From contig JAQFVV010000012.1 in NCBI GenBank assembly GCA_028023455.1, positions 4,742,023 through 4,806,022 on the forward strand: a DNA stretch of 64,000 nucleotides, read 5' to 3'. Below, piece after piece: positions 45,311 to 58,629 of the stretch. The DNA is from Epiperipatus broadwayi (lineage: Eukaryota; Onychophora; Udeonychophora; Euonychophora; Peripatidae). The notes below the pieces were generated by a model, which had not been told where the DNA came from, did no database searches, and was given only the letters and a program-made list of their open reading frames with translations. The translations under genes and the position numbers were made by a program. How positions within the stretch are numbered: position 1 is the first letter of the stretch; each line of letters begins with the position of its first letter.

Positions 45311-48300
45311 CCCTAATTGTTTCCAGCTCTTGCTCATTTTGTTTTTCCTTCTATCATATTTTAATAAAAGCTATTCCATTAATTCCATTATTCTATTTTC
45401 ATTTTCTCTAATTTTTTTATAAAGAACACAACAACAAAAAAACACAGTATCCCTACATCTCACATTCACCTTACATTTCAATTACTCTCATTTTTCACAC
45501 AATTTATTTCACTCTTTTTTCAAGGACAAGTGTTAAATATTCTATTTTCATCTTCTTAAATCTATATATGCAACACATAATTATTTCATTTTTGTTTTCT
45601 CCCCAGGATATTTCAAGCACCTGCCACTGCACCAAATAACAGTAAACTTTCTTTAATGAAAACCATGCATCTTTTTATATTTTATATAATCTTTCATTTT
45701 CATGCAATTCTAAATGTTATTTTTTATTCTTCTTAATTTTTGCAAAATCCTATTTCATATTTTCTAACCAACTTACCTATTATTTTTATCACTTCTCATA
45801 AATATACACATGTAAAATAGTCTCTACAAATTTATTTTTATGTAAATGTATGAAAATAAATGCCCATATCTGAACTTTGTATATTAAAAAGTCTTTCTGC
45901 ATTTCATATATTCTCTATATAATTCAATTAAACACTATTTTTATTATTTTTTCATGATACACAGAATACTAGATTGACTTCAAGTTATATATGAAATTAA
46001 TTTTTTCAGTTGTTTTGTAAGTATGAGCCTTTAAAAAAAGCTATTAAAATACATAGAATGCAGGACAAGGAAGTGGCATATCTGTTGTGAAGCAAACCAA
46101 ATACTGCATACAAACTCCTGAGTCTTAGAAGCTCTTCTTCTTTATTACATATATAATTTTATTTTACTTCATTAATTATATGTAATCAATTTTTCAAATT
46201 ATTGTTCATATGCTTTACAAAGTGATATAATTATTTCTTTAACGGTTTTGGTTTTTTCTATTCTGTTGGTGTACAGTTCCAAAATTGTATTAAGCTTAAT
46301 GAAAAACCAAAAACGTCAAAGAAAGAATAATTATTTACTTCATAAAACATATCAACATACATATGCAAAATTGATTATATATATACCATTACGATGAATA
46401 AGAATGAGCAAGCATAGTGTGATAAGTAGTAAACACCATCTGTCATTTACCAAAAGATGATGACACAAATCTTAGCTGAACTTTTTTACAAACATTTAAT
46501 AAAATCTAACGAGTAAATCAAGTTATATATTAATAATATTTATTAACCATTATTGTACTGTAAACAGTGCTATTTATAAAATATCTCACAGTTTTTCAAT
46601 GTTTCCTCTAATTTTAATGACTATAGTATGCATTTTTTTCGTCTGTGCATTTTTTATTAAATCGAAATAATTTGTGAGCATAAATCAAGTAAAAACATAA
46701 ATTTAATATTATAGTTTACATAATATAGTATATAATGTAATACTATAAAATTTATTGTATATTATTATTATTATTATTATTATATAGTTTTATTTAACAA
46801 AAGTAACGTATCTATAATGCCTTATTGACAATGATAAAAATAAATAAAAATGAAAAATTTACTCTCATAAAACACATAAAGGTAGAGAAAAGCATCCATG
46901 TTAAATTAATAGGTGACATATTTGGCACATGCGATATCAGCAGATTATTCCAAGGTCAAGGGTCAGGGTAAACACATATGTCGAATGCAGTCTGTCAGTG
47001 CATCAGTACAGAAGAAAATTCTTTGAAATTTTACTGTGTGCGGATATGTATTCTTCATGCCCTAATTTTTAATTGCTGCATATACCCACTAGCACACATC
47101 TTAAAGAGAACACTGGATATATACTATTTATCAAAGATTTATGAGCTTACATAATATTAAAACTAGTGAACACTATATGTTATTCTTAATTCTCAAGGAT
47201 TTAATCTCATTTAACTATGATATTAATAAGGAGACTGATACCATTTATTTAAATAAGGTTTTCTTACAATGAGGATGAATACAAATGGATGTTTTGTGAT
47301 TACACCCAGCTCATATCTCATATCATATGACTATAGTTATTTAACAGATGTGAGTAAGCTCTCTCACAATGATTTAATAAATAATATTCACTCAAATATT
47401 TCTAAAGAAGTTATAAAGAAACACAGAAATTGTAGTTAAAATTATGTGACTATATTCTTAATCCAAATGAGGCTGACAATATGTATAATAATAAAAACGC
47501 AAGTCAGTATTTATAAATAAATAAATAATTTTATTAACAAAATATTAATATAAACTTTTTTTAATGAAATAAAAATACTTCTAAATAAAATAAGAGAATA
47601 GCTTAAATCACATTCTCTTAAATATATTTAAATATAAGCACTGTTACTAAAATAATATCAGATAGACTAAAAATGACATTGGACTATATGAGTGCTAGAT
47701 TTAAATAAATTTATTAAAGAAGATTGCCAATATACTAGATATGAATAAATCCTAAATATAATGAAATTAGGACATTCGTCTAAGTTTTATAAGGTGTTAA
47801 GTATCTCCTTTATATGAGCACTCCGTCACCACAGGTATTTATTTAGATTTCAGCCCTTTATTTCTGGATAAAACATTTAATCCTTTATAGAGCACATATA
47901 ATATGTTAACATGATCACAATGTTTCTTTATAATGAGAGGTGGTAAACAATAAATTCCATTTGCAAACTTTTAATCGTGGACATTACCTTTATAGTACAT
48001 TATTATTTTACTAGTAAACTTTAAATTTCATTTATAATTAATAAATACATCCATATAATAAGTTATCATTAAACTATAATATTATCAACTCTGAGACCAT
48101 CTCTAAATCAATATGAATATCCTGTGATATTATTAATAATAATGATAATAGCAACCAATCTTTAACAATAATTACACATGCAAACATCTTATTATTAATT
48201 AAAATATTTTAAACATATTTCCTGATATTCAAGATGGTGAGAACATTAAAAAACTTTTCATATGCAATAAATTTTAATACATTCATAATGAACATGGCAA

Positions 48301-51300
48301 TAACTTATTATAATAATAACTTATTATTTACTAAAGGTTCATTAATAATATAAATGTGTACAATTAATTGTAAGGTCTGGTAAGTATATTTAACTATTTT
48401 ATTATCACACAAATTACTTCTTTCATTTTTTTTTTTAAATATATAATGTATGATTCATTTCAATGTGTAATTTTAGTTCTGAAGTTATTAATAAGCTAAA
48501 TAATATTCATTTAATCGACATAAATCCATTAATGAAACTGTGTTTCCTTTAAAATAGCAATAACAAAATTGTTTACACTAGTCTTGAGTGAATCACAATG
48601 ATAATTATGTAATGTTCTTCCAAGACAATTAGATTTTATGCTGTTTATAGTAGGGAGGAATGATATTTCATTTTATCAATTTCAAAATATTATTTTTGTA
48701 AAATTTAAACAAAATCATTAACTAAATCCAAACTTTACAGGTATGTTACAAATAAATATCCAGAGAAATTGTAAATAAAGATAAAATCCATTTTAGCTGG
48801 CATAGTATTTCAGTAGTTTAAAATATTTGAAAGCTTGACTATCTTGGCTGCATATTTATAATTTCCAAATTGTATGAAAAATTTATCCAATTTAATTTTT
48901 ATAAGAATGATGAGATAAATATTATAAGTGATAAGATGGCAAACTTTAAAAACTACAGCATAGTTTCCAGGCAAAGTGTTATCAGAGGAGAACCTCAATT
49001 TTTTTTATTCACTACAGTTTTAGCACATAATTAATAAATGCTGTTAATTCAAACTCTTGTTCCACTCAAGTGCAATTTGTACATAAAGTCTAGATGCAGT
49101 TGGCATAGTGATCATTTTTTCAGAGGATAAAACTATCCTTTTTGCTTTTAACAAGTGGCAAAATAAACCCTTTTAATTCATGTTTTACAAATTGTGAAAT
49201 ATTTTAATAAAATTATTATAAAGCTTAAAATACAATTATTTGCTTTTATTGTTACACGAAATAAAATATTTATAATACCAGTAACAAAACAAATGGTTTT
49301 TAATCAAATTAATTTAACTTTCTCATGCAGTTATAATATACAATCACATTCCCTTCTAAACCTTTTAAATATCATTTAAAATTATATCATAATTTCAATA
49401 ATATTAGATTATTTAATGACAAAAACCTTTTGAATTATAAATTATATGCTTATTTTAAAATAAATAATTATAGGATATTCATATAAGTTATTATTAAAAT
49501 TTTTCTGCTTTATTAAAAATGTTTTATTCTATTTAATAAAAGTCAAATTATTCTTTGAATCTTTAATAGTTGTGACTGTTGTTATAATAATATCCTGATG
49601 TTTACCAAGGGGACACCTATTGGCTTTTATATTAATCAGATTTACAGAATCTATAGTATATCAACTTTCTTTAATTAATCGGTTGTTGCTCTCAAGACAA
49701 ACGATTTTAGGGTTGGCAGGTTTGAAGGAATGGTCAGTGTTTTTTTCATGGTCACAGATACTGAGCTATAAGAAGTGCTGAACTTGACTCTATTATACAA
49801 GTGAACATTTGAGTATATATATATTAATCTTGTATTTAAATACTAAAAATATAATTATATTGAAGAATAATGCCATTGAATTCAAATCTTTGTTACTATC
49901 TACCTTTTTATTTTTCTGTTTGATGGAAAGTAATTACCATCTTTTTGAATAATTTGCATAGATTACACTGATGAAAAAATTCAAATCTGATTACAGTTGT
50001 CATTCGTTCAGCCAACATCTTATTTTCGAAATTATGCATGAAAAAAATTAACTCTCATTTTAAGGCTTCTTTAAATTAAAATAAATATTTTTCTGGTTTT
50101 GTATCAGGTTGACTGCTTGCACGATCCTATAGAAATGTCAGTATAATTACAATTTTAACAAATTAAATACATTCACTGACAAATCCAAAATACACACTCA
50201 TATGTATAAAAATGCAAAATTGCTCTTAAATATTTGTTACAAGAAAATAGTTTTCTTCAGTAATATCTTTAAAAATATGACTCTATTTATATATCTTATG
50301 TGGAAATTTGCATAATTTTTTATAAACTTTAATTTGTAATTGGAGTGGGAAAGCCATTTATTAAATGCTTTATTAACTTCAAACTTTTTTATAAATGAGT
50401 TGGTCATTTTATAAAAAAAAAAAAACTAACCTGATCAATAATGCATGGTCTGGTAAAATATCTCTGCAAACTCATTTTTCAATCTTTTGCAACACTATAA
50501 ATTAATCACATCAATAATAGATAACATTTTTATCTAAAAAAAAAAAAAGAAGAAAAAAAAAAAGAAATTTGAAGTATTGAATTTATTTTAAATTGAGAGA
50601 TAGTATTTTAAAGGTTAAATAATTTTAGAACATACATATATAAAAGGCAAGCCATTGCAGTTCATATAGATTTACAAAAGTGTGTTTAGATAAAACATTA
50701 CCAAATCGGTTTGCCATTTACCATATGGTGAGATTTGAGCAGATACTATTCTTGTTTTAAGCCCTATTCTATGAGTAGCTCTATACTCATTTGTAAACCA
50801 ATAATGAATGATTATCTATATAGGCTACGGAGTTTACTATTTGGAAAAATAAGTCTTATTAGAATATTAAATAAAATAGAAAATGTACAGTGGTCAATAT
50901 ATTTAGTCACATAATTTCCTTGCAAATCTCCTACATGATATTGATAAAACTGCTTTAAAATATAATATTGCAGGAAAAAGGTCTCTCCTAATAGCATCTT
51001 AAAAACTCATTAAGAAAAATAAATCATTACTCAATAAGTTTGCCATTTTTGGAATAACTTTTGTGATTTTTTATTTTTGGTTTATTTCTTAAATAAAAAT
51101 AACTTGATACTCATTTAATAAATGATAATTGGATGATTGGTTAGGGTGACTTTTAGCCACATACTTAAGTTTTTTTTTTTAAATATGAAAAATATCTAAA
51201 TTTTACTTAGCCTAGAATCAAATACTGAATTATTGCCATAACAGGAAGATTCATTAACCATTGTATCACAAATCTGTTCTATATACGATTCAATTAAACT

Positions 51301-51769
51301 TCCATTATTTTATAATTTTCTTATATAATACCTCAAGTTACACAGAAAATGATTTTAGCTTCGTCACAGCACTAATTGCAACAAAATTTTTCTTTTGGTA
51401 AAATATTTGTTTTATTAGTTGAAAACGTTTTGCAAAAATAGAATTAAGAAAGGCTACTTCCTTAATATTTTACCTAATCTTATAAATAAATAATTGAACA
51501 TAAATAAATTTTGACACGTGATATTTACCATTAATAAACTGTGACATTTCAGTTACTAATATGATTTCAAAAAGTGAAATGAGACTTTAAATAATTTCTG
51601 TTAAATTTAAAATTTACTTTCTATTTAAATTAATAGAAATATTTATAGCTATTACCTACAGCATTTTTATATTTTAACTTACATTATTTGATTGGCATTT
51701 TGTTAGTATTTATTTTAGATATATTAAACAACCTTCATACTTCCCCATTCTTTTTCATATAAATAAAGA
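45311..51769. other. AT-rich non-coding stretch
   Basis: About 6.5 kb with no supported gene. Simple sequences include an (ATT)n run (46759-46783) and an A-rich run (50536-50566). A less AT-rich block at 46920-47120 shows no recognisable feature. Confidence 0.45.
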
Positions 51770-51860
51770 TACAATAAAAGACAAATGACCCCCAAGATGC
51801 ATTTCCTGCTGAACCAGTACTCATCAGTTGGCCTAGATCACTGTCTCCCATATATATCTC
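51770..51860 (-). repeat. R1 repeat fragment (copy l)
   Basis: A short minus-strand R1 fragment that consists almost only of the ribozyme and its immediate flanks, ending in the ctcccatatatat block. Preservation of the ribozyme in such a short remnant makes it one of the most useful copies for comparison. Confidence 0.6.
51792..51839 (-). ncRNA. Hammerhead ribozyme in R1 copy l
   Basis: On the minus strand: GATC, tagg, CCAA, CTGATGA (51821-51827), G, stem II TAC/GCA with its loop, GAAA (51802-51805), stem III ATG/CAT, C as the cleavage-site residue, and TTGG. Both catalytic boxes and inner stem I are perfect. The predicted cut lies between 51796 and 51795. Outer stem I has decayed on the 3' side (GGGGTC). 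Confidence 0.6.
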
Positions 51861-52498
51861 TATTATATGAAGAGTATTTATCTATAGTAATTTTAAAAAA
51901 AAAAATCGCTATACTATTAATCATTTCATATATATTTAATTTATAATACCATTCATGATGAACTACATAAAATATTAAAATATATAACTACAGGTGTTTT
52001 AATTGTTGCACAGATATAAAAAGTTGTAAAAGATAAAAGTTACTGTAATATATACTAATACATTTATCACTTGTGAAATTTTTCATTTCATTACATATAT
52101 AAAGATTAATATTATATATATATCTCATTAATGGTTTAGATGGTTTGAGGAATATTTTAATCACACTTCTATTTACGATTGTTTACTAGGCAAGCATTTC
52201 TGGTCAGATAAAAATTATAAGCTCATAAAACGGAATAGGATGTCATTGAAAACAAAACAGTAGTTTGACCAGTTATGCAATTATTTTTTTGTCCTTAATT
52301 TAATGTTATTGTTGCTATTATTTATTATTGTTATATAAATATATATGAATTATAACAGATTTTAATACAAAATCTGGGTATCATCAATTAGCCCCCACAC
52401 ACCACCTGATGTCGCTGTTGCTAGTCAAAAACCAATAGATATAATGTTACAAGGCTGATTTACAATTTACTTTTTTTACATTATTACATATCAGCGCT
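51861..52498. other. AT-rich non-coding stretch
   Basis: No supported feature was found. Confidence 0.4.
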
Positions 52499-52680
52499 GC
52501 AGGGAGGAGGATCCAATGTCTTTGCCAATCTGAAGGATCATCTGTCACATGTGAGACAATTTTTAAAACATTATCCATCTCAGTGCGTAGCACTGGAATT
52601 GGCAGGGAGGGGGATCCGATGGTTTTGATAATCCCAAGGATCATCCATCACAACATACACAACATTTTTAAAAACAAAAT
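52499..52680. repeat. Two-copy tandem duplication, period about 103 bp
   Basis: The block gcagggaggaggatcc at 52499-52514 recurs as gcagggagggggatcc at 52602-52617, followed in both by gat-gtttt/ctttg, aaggatcatc-tcac and a-acattttta. The unit is clearly richer in GC than its surroundings. An open frame on the minus strand (52447-52644) runs through both units but keeps no frame between them. It is probably a piece of an unidentified element. Confidence 0.6.
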
Positions 52681-54544
52681 TATTTAATAAAATCTAATAT
52701 TTCCTTTTTTCAATTAACATCTGATCAAAAAAAATTTTTTTTTCAACACTATTTTAAGACAATTTACGAAACACAATTCGATTTGAAAATTCCCCTCTGA
52801 TCAAGCCAAGCTTATGCTTTGAAAGTCTCATAGCTGTCCTTGTGCAAAATACATTTTACGTGTGATTTCTATATAATGCTGGAATGTACACTTTTGAAAT
52901 TCATTTAACCTTAAAAATATGTGTACAGAAGCAAGTCTTTTGTCTTACAATTAATATTATCTAAAACTATGTCAGGTCATATAAAAATAAGTACTTTGAA
53001 TGCACATGCAAAGACTTAGGACAACTTGAATTCTACACACGCTCACATCATACTGTAGCGATCTGTGAAGTGTGCGATAGTACCATGAAGCACAAAAGCT
53101 GCTTAGCAGCCAATATAAAGAGAACTGTTCTATAGTCCATGTGAGCAGTATATTTCTGTGCTTTTGCATGGAAACAGCAACATCAAGCGGTGTGCAGGGG
53201 TTAATTGATGACAAAATCTTTCAACTTAAATTTATAGTAACATATTTTTGATTAATTATAATATAATCATCCTCAATTGTAAAAGTTTTTAAATATATAC
53301 TCACATGTATGTATATTTATTGTACTACTATGAAACCTTAAATGATGGAGTATTCAGCATTTTGTCAATTAATAATAAAGTGAAAACCTTTAGAACCACA
53401 ATAATAAACGCCTATAAACTATTATAATTATTTAGTATTTAATTTAATAAAAGGATAATAATATTAGTTTATATTTCAGTTTATAGATATATGTAATCAA
53501 ATTCAAAGTACATTCGGTGAAGAAAAAATATTTTCAAAAAGAGAGAATAATTTCCCAAGCTTATTTTTGTTACTTTTGTACCTGACTCGTGGATGATATC
53601 AAACAATGATAGATAACTTGTAATCATGTCATTTAATTAAAATTTAAAACTAAGTTTTAATTGGATGCTATTGAAAACATGGATGAAGTACAAATAATGC
53701 ATACTTCTTTTAACTTTTATTTTCTATTACCTTTTTTCTTCACACACAATACTTAAATTATCATGATTAAGTATATGACCTGCATCATTTTAATGATTAA
53801 ACAAACTGAGTTAAAATCCGATTAACCTTTGAATGGTTGCAATGCTAGATGTGCTCTTTAATATTTATATTTAAATTTGCCCTGATTTTTTCCTACAGTA
53901 TGTTGAGTGACTACTGCGATATTTTCACCTCTAGAAATATAATTCGTTAGCTTTTTGTATAATCTTAATTTTATAATTTGAAACCATAATCAGCTTAATT
54001 AAATTATATGCAGACTGAAAACCATTATTGAAATCTTTAATGAAAATATACTTAATAGTCTTGTGTGCATCGTTTATATATGATATAGGTATTCATGTTT
54101 TACCATTATTATTGCTAGAATAACTAATAAATCTAACTTTATAATTCCATTGTTTAATGTTTTATTCCATTTTGTATTTGTTGTAGGGTTAATTTTTTTT
54201 ATCTTACTCATACATACATTCATATATATTTTTATTAAGACATGCCTTGGTGCAGGATAAATGCAACACCTATCATTAATTGTTAATTAATAATTCAAAA
54301 GATAAAATTACTCTATGAAAAAAATCTAATGTATATTTGTGGAGGGTAGATATCCCAGTCATCACCCTATCCTATTATGATGGCAAGACTAAGATAAATT
54401 TAAATACAATAATTAAGTCATATATGGATCATACATAATCCTGATTCCAATCCTGTTTTTAAATCATAAAACCCTGTTATTCTCTTTAATGACTGCATGC
54501 ATGATAATCCCTCAGTAATAGAAAAGTTTTTATCAACACTTCTT
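52681..54544. other. AT-rich stretch with a GC-richer island
   Basis: No supported gene. The block at 53020-53215 has near-normal GC and contains no repeat, tRNA-like fold or convincing frame. An 80-codon frame on the minus strand (52972-53214) has no recognisable domain. Confidence 0.4.
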
Positions 54545-54715
54545 ATAAATAATATTAGCTAAGTGATATGTTGCACTGTTGCTTCTCCTTTCTCGGAGAC
54601 AGGAATCTCTCAGCCACTAAGGCCAAAGAAACCTGTTAGCTAAGTGATGTGATGTCATGTCATGTATTATGGCTTCTCCTTAAACGAAGTCAAGAATATC
54701 TCAGTGCTGCCATCT
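54545..54715. repeat. Diverged tandem duplication, unit about 80 bp
   Basis: Two adjacent copies start ttagctaagtgat (54553 and 54637) and share ggcttctcctt/tgcttctccttt, cggagaca/cgaagtcaa and gaatctctcag/gaatatctcag. The second copy carries a small gatgtcatgtcatg expansion. No function is evident. Confidence 0.55.
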
Positions 54716-55699
54716 ATAATAATGGAGCAGAATTGAAATTGATCAATATTTGCCTTCAACTGTTTTGTCAAGATTATTATTTATGGCCTTGACTCTAAAA
54801 GTCACAATTTTTCAAGGTAAGCTTAGTTTCAAAATCATTTTTCTTATCAGGACATAAAAACATTATAAACTTGGAGCATACAGTGTTTAACAAACTACAC
54901 ATCAGAAAGAGCTTTATTACTTTTAGCAATATTGTATTCTACAATATAACAACCTTCATGTGTAGCTGCTTTCAGAGAACTATTTATTATCTTAAAATAA
55001 TTTAGTGACCTGATAATTTTGTAATTGGAATTTTTATGCTTAGAAGTGAAGTGGCAGGGAATGTTATATTCTTTGAAGACTTCTACAGTTTAATTGCAGA
55101 TGAGACATGGCATTCTGAATCAACTTTACATTTTTTGGTAATTTTGGCATAAATATTTTATGAATATCTGCAATAAAACTATCAAGCACCAAGAACTATA
55201 CTCTATATTACTTTTTAATAATTTCACCACTATGACACTAACATTCAACATTTATGAAATTGTAACGTGTTTGTCTGTCCATCATCTTTCCATTCAATGG
55301 TAGGTTCCCATTTTGCACACATTCCTGAATCAACTAATGTTATTTGATGTGGTCATGTGGACAAGTATTAGTTCCTTTGTGGTCATTAATATAAACTCAT
55401 AAGTGATAAATTCAATTTCTTTTTCAAAATCTTGTTTCTATTGTTTTAAAATTTAAATGTAAAAGCAAATAAGTATATTTTAATAATTTTATGCATTTTT
55501 ATTAAAGCTAGTTTCATTTTCTGAACATTTAAAAGTTTTTAAATCAATTTCAATATAAATTTTCACAACTATATTTTGCATATACAAAAAATATTCTAAT
55601 TTTTAGGAAAACTTTTGTATATGTAAAAAATGAAACACATCCTTAAATAATTTTTTTTAAAACATTGACATTGAAAATTCCTATATTGTTGTTTTAAAA
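54716..55699. other. Non-coding stretch, possible decayed transposon interior
   Basis: No conserved frame could be followed. If 55700-55770 is a hAT-type end, this may be part of that element's interior. Confidence 0.3.
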
Positions 55700-55770
55700 T
55701 CTGTGGTGAGCCAGATAGAACCTCTAGACAGGCCACATCTGATTGTGGGCTGTACTTTGCCAATCCCTAA
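55700..55770. mobile_element. Possible hAT-type transposon terminus
   Basis: Read on the minus strand, tagggattggcaaagtacagcccacaa... followed by ...atgtggcc resembles the ends of many animal hAT elements (CAGGGGTGGGCAAA.TACGGCCCG...GGCC) with C-to-T decay. Only one end was recognised and no transposase frame was found, so the call is tentative. Confidence 0.35.
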
Positions 55771-55775
55771 TCTAA

Positions 55776-56849
55776 TATAAGTATTGAATATCTTTAGAAA
55801 AATTTAACTTTATTTGAATATTTCAAATACATTCAACTGTTAGTAATATCACACAGGTTAGAACGTGCACAACATTTTGTGAGATATTATTCTCCTCTTT
55901 TTCATGTGTTGCTGGTCTGATCATTGAGAGTACTACCAAGGAAATTGCATAGAAAAGTCATGTGGTCAAAAGATTGCATATTCAAATTAAATTTCAAATA
56001 CATATAAACAAAAATGCATATTTATATGCAGATATCTTATTGGTTAATATTTTAAACAAAAATAATTGAATGAAACATAGGACATTAGAAACCTAGATAA
56101 ATCAAGGATTTGCCTGTATTCATATTCATATCATGAGGATGTAAAGTTTTAAATTTATAAATAAAAAAAAACTTTTATTCTGTTTTCTCTCATCTTTGGA
56201 GGAACAATTGTTTTGCAATATGACCACTCTTAAATAATCAATTGAGTGATCTAATAAGTGTTTATGAACTGGATTGTCTTCATTTTGATATCAAATATCA
56301 AATCTAAGGCTAGTTATTCTAATATGTAGAACTGTTGGCTGATTCAATTAATAACTGTTCAAGCATCTGTTACATTCTACTAAATATATTGAAATTACTG
56401 TTGTACAATTGACATATTTGAGAATACACCAATTAAAATCATTAATGGTATTACCTTGGACCATGTTTGCATAAATAATATGTTTGCATGTAAGACATCT
56501 TTTATCTCCACATGAAAAACATTACTTTTCTGATACAAAATTAGTAATAAATCTTTTTTAAAACCATATCCTTAAGTGTTGTGTATCTTCAATATACAAA
56601 ATTAGGTGGATGGGGAAAAATAGATTATTGTAATCTGTCGTTAAAGTATTTCTGTAATATTTAGTTAATATTAGATAAATCATCATTAAAAATAAAAACT
56701 AGTGATGGTACTTCCACTTTTTTTAAAAAGAAGTTCATTACTGTCTTATCCAATAGTGTTTCTTTTAATTCTTAAACATTTACCATAGGTGATATTAACC
56801 ATTAAGTGATTAGGGTGATTGCCATGAAAATGTAGGTATCTGTGGCGGT
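55776..56849. other. AT-rich non-coding stretch
   Basis: No supported feature was found. Confidence 0.4.
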
Positions 56850-57062
56850 CATTCAGCTAGACCAACTGATGAGTGCTGGTTCAGTATAAAGTATATATAT
56901 TGGAGATCATTTACATTTTTCACATGTGTGTTGTCATGTGTATTAGTTATATAAGATAGATGTATAGCTGAAGGGAGCTTGAATGTCTGTGCTCAAATCC
57001 CTATAATTACTTCTAAACTCTTAAGCACTGTATATAAATTATACTTATATTCAAATATTATA
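56850..57062 (+). repeat. R1 repeat, part unit spanning the end-to-start junction (copy m)
   Basis: A plus-strand R1 copy that starts just before the ribozyme, runs through the cacatgtgtg, tataagataga and gctcaaatccct blocks, and continues across the unit junction into attatacttatattcaaatatt, the beginning of the next unit. Starting close to the predicted ribozyme and crossing the junction is consistent with a permuted copy of a circular or tandem RNA. Confidence 0.65.
56858..56908 (+). ncRNA. Hammerhead ribozyme in R1 copy m
   Basis: CTAGACCAA, CTGATGA (56866-56872), G, stem II TGC/GTA with the TGGTTCA loop, then TAAAG in place of the GAAA box, stem III of TA pairs, TTGG and AGATC. The first box, stem II and inner stem I are intact. 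The damaged second box should prevent cleavage. Confidence 0.55.
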
Positions 57063-58629
57063 AAATATTACTATAAATAATTTGAATAGCAAGAAAATAG
57101 TCTATTGTTTTAGAAACATTCATTATAAATTGCACATTTTTATTAAAATTATTTATTAATGTAAAAAAAACACTAAAACTGAGTTTAAATATAAAATTTA
57201 GAAAGATTTATTGTAACAAGTATACTTTCAATACAGGTATATATTTTTTGTTTTAGTATTAACTAAAATAAAAAAATACACATTGCCTTGATCTTATCCA
57301 TCTCTATTTCTTAACTCAACCGAGGGCAATGCTAATGATGATTGAATAATAATTTTTTTTAAAAGTCTAATACAAACAAGTTGATTAATAATTAAATGAA
57401 GCATGTAAAACTAAAATATATAATAACTGACTTTTATTATGACAATCTTGCCAGTTTCTAACACTCTAATCAAATTCCAGACAACTTTGTGCTCCTCAAT
57501 CATGGTTGAAATTTCTTTTAAATTTATTATAGGATACAATTCCAATCAAATTTCTTAATGACCAATTCAAGCTATATTTTGAACCCACATGTTTTGTGCA
57601 ATAATTATCCATAAGAAATTGTATATCTTTTTCAAACTGTCTAAACTTCTTATCAACCTCAAAAAATTACTTATATATATATATAAAATACTTTCAGTGC
57701 TATAATGCATCTGTAATTATTCACATACTAAGAACCATGTGGCAGAACACTGTTTCATAATATTTGACAATAAAAAGTACCATGTATTCAAAAGAAATAA
57801 TAAGGAATGGTTCAACTCATACCTAAACTCTCTCAAATTTTTAACCAGGAATATTATGATCAAAACTTGGCAATCAACAATCTATTTCAGTTGTCCTCTC
57901 TTATAGTTTAAAATTTCCATTAACATTCCCTATCAGATTTTACTCCTGAAAATAAATATCTGAACACTTCTTCTGTTTGGTCATCAAACTTTTTCCTATA
58001 AAATTAATCTTTTGTAAATATATAAATATTTGAATATTGTTTGTTATTAATAAAGTTATTATATATAAAAAATTATGTAAATTATGTAAATTATTGTTTT
58101 GATATTTTTATCCCATGATATATATCTACAGGTATGTAGCAGTGAATCTGGTCCTGAGAAACATCCATTAATACTTGACAATTTAATAAAATGTATAACT
58201 AAAAAATAATAATCATTGTACTTTCTATCTTAAGTTGGAAATATCATATTAGTATATAAATAATTACAGTATCAAATGAATTAAAAGATTTACAAAACAA
58301 AATAATAAAATATTAATTCTGAATAATCAATAGTAAAAATATTCCCAAAGTATAAATTATACCATTCTTTTTACTCTTATTCCCTTGTCAATATAGAAGT
58401 CAAGAAGTAATACTATTAATAAATACATGTTACAACTCCATATGTAATTTTAGAAGAAAGCAAAAAGCATTTTAGTATTTACTAGAGAAATCAATATTTC
58501 ATGATGTTTTATTAAATAAGTTGATTGGTTAAATATTTTGATTTAAACTGATCTTGATATAGTTAATCAACAACTTTTTTTTTAAAAAAGTATTTTTTGT
58601 TAAAATCTAAAAATGTATATATTTTTAAT
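57063..58629. other. AT-rich non-coding stretch
   Basis: No supported feature was found. Confidence 0.4.
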
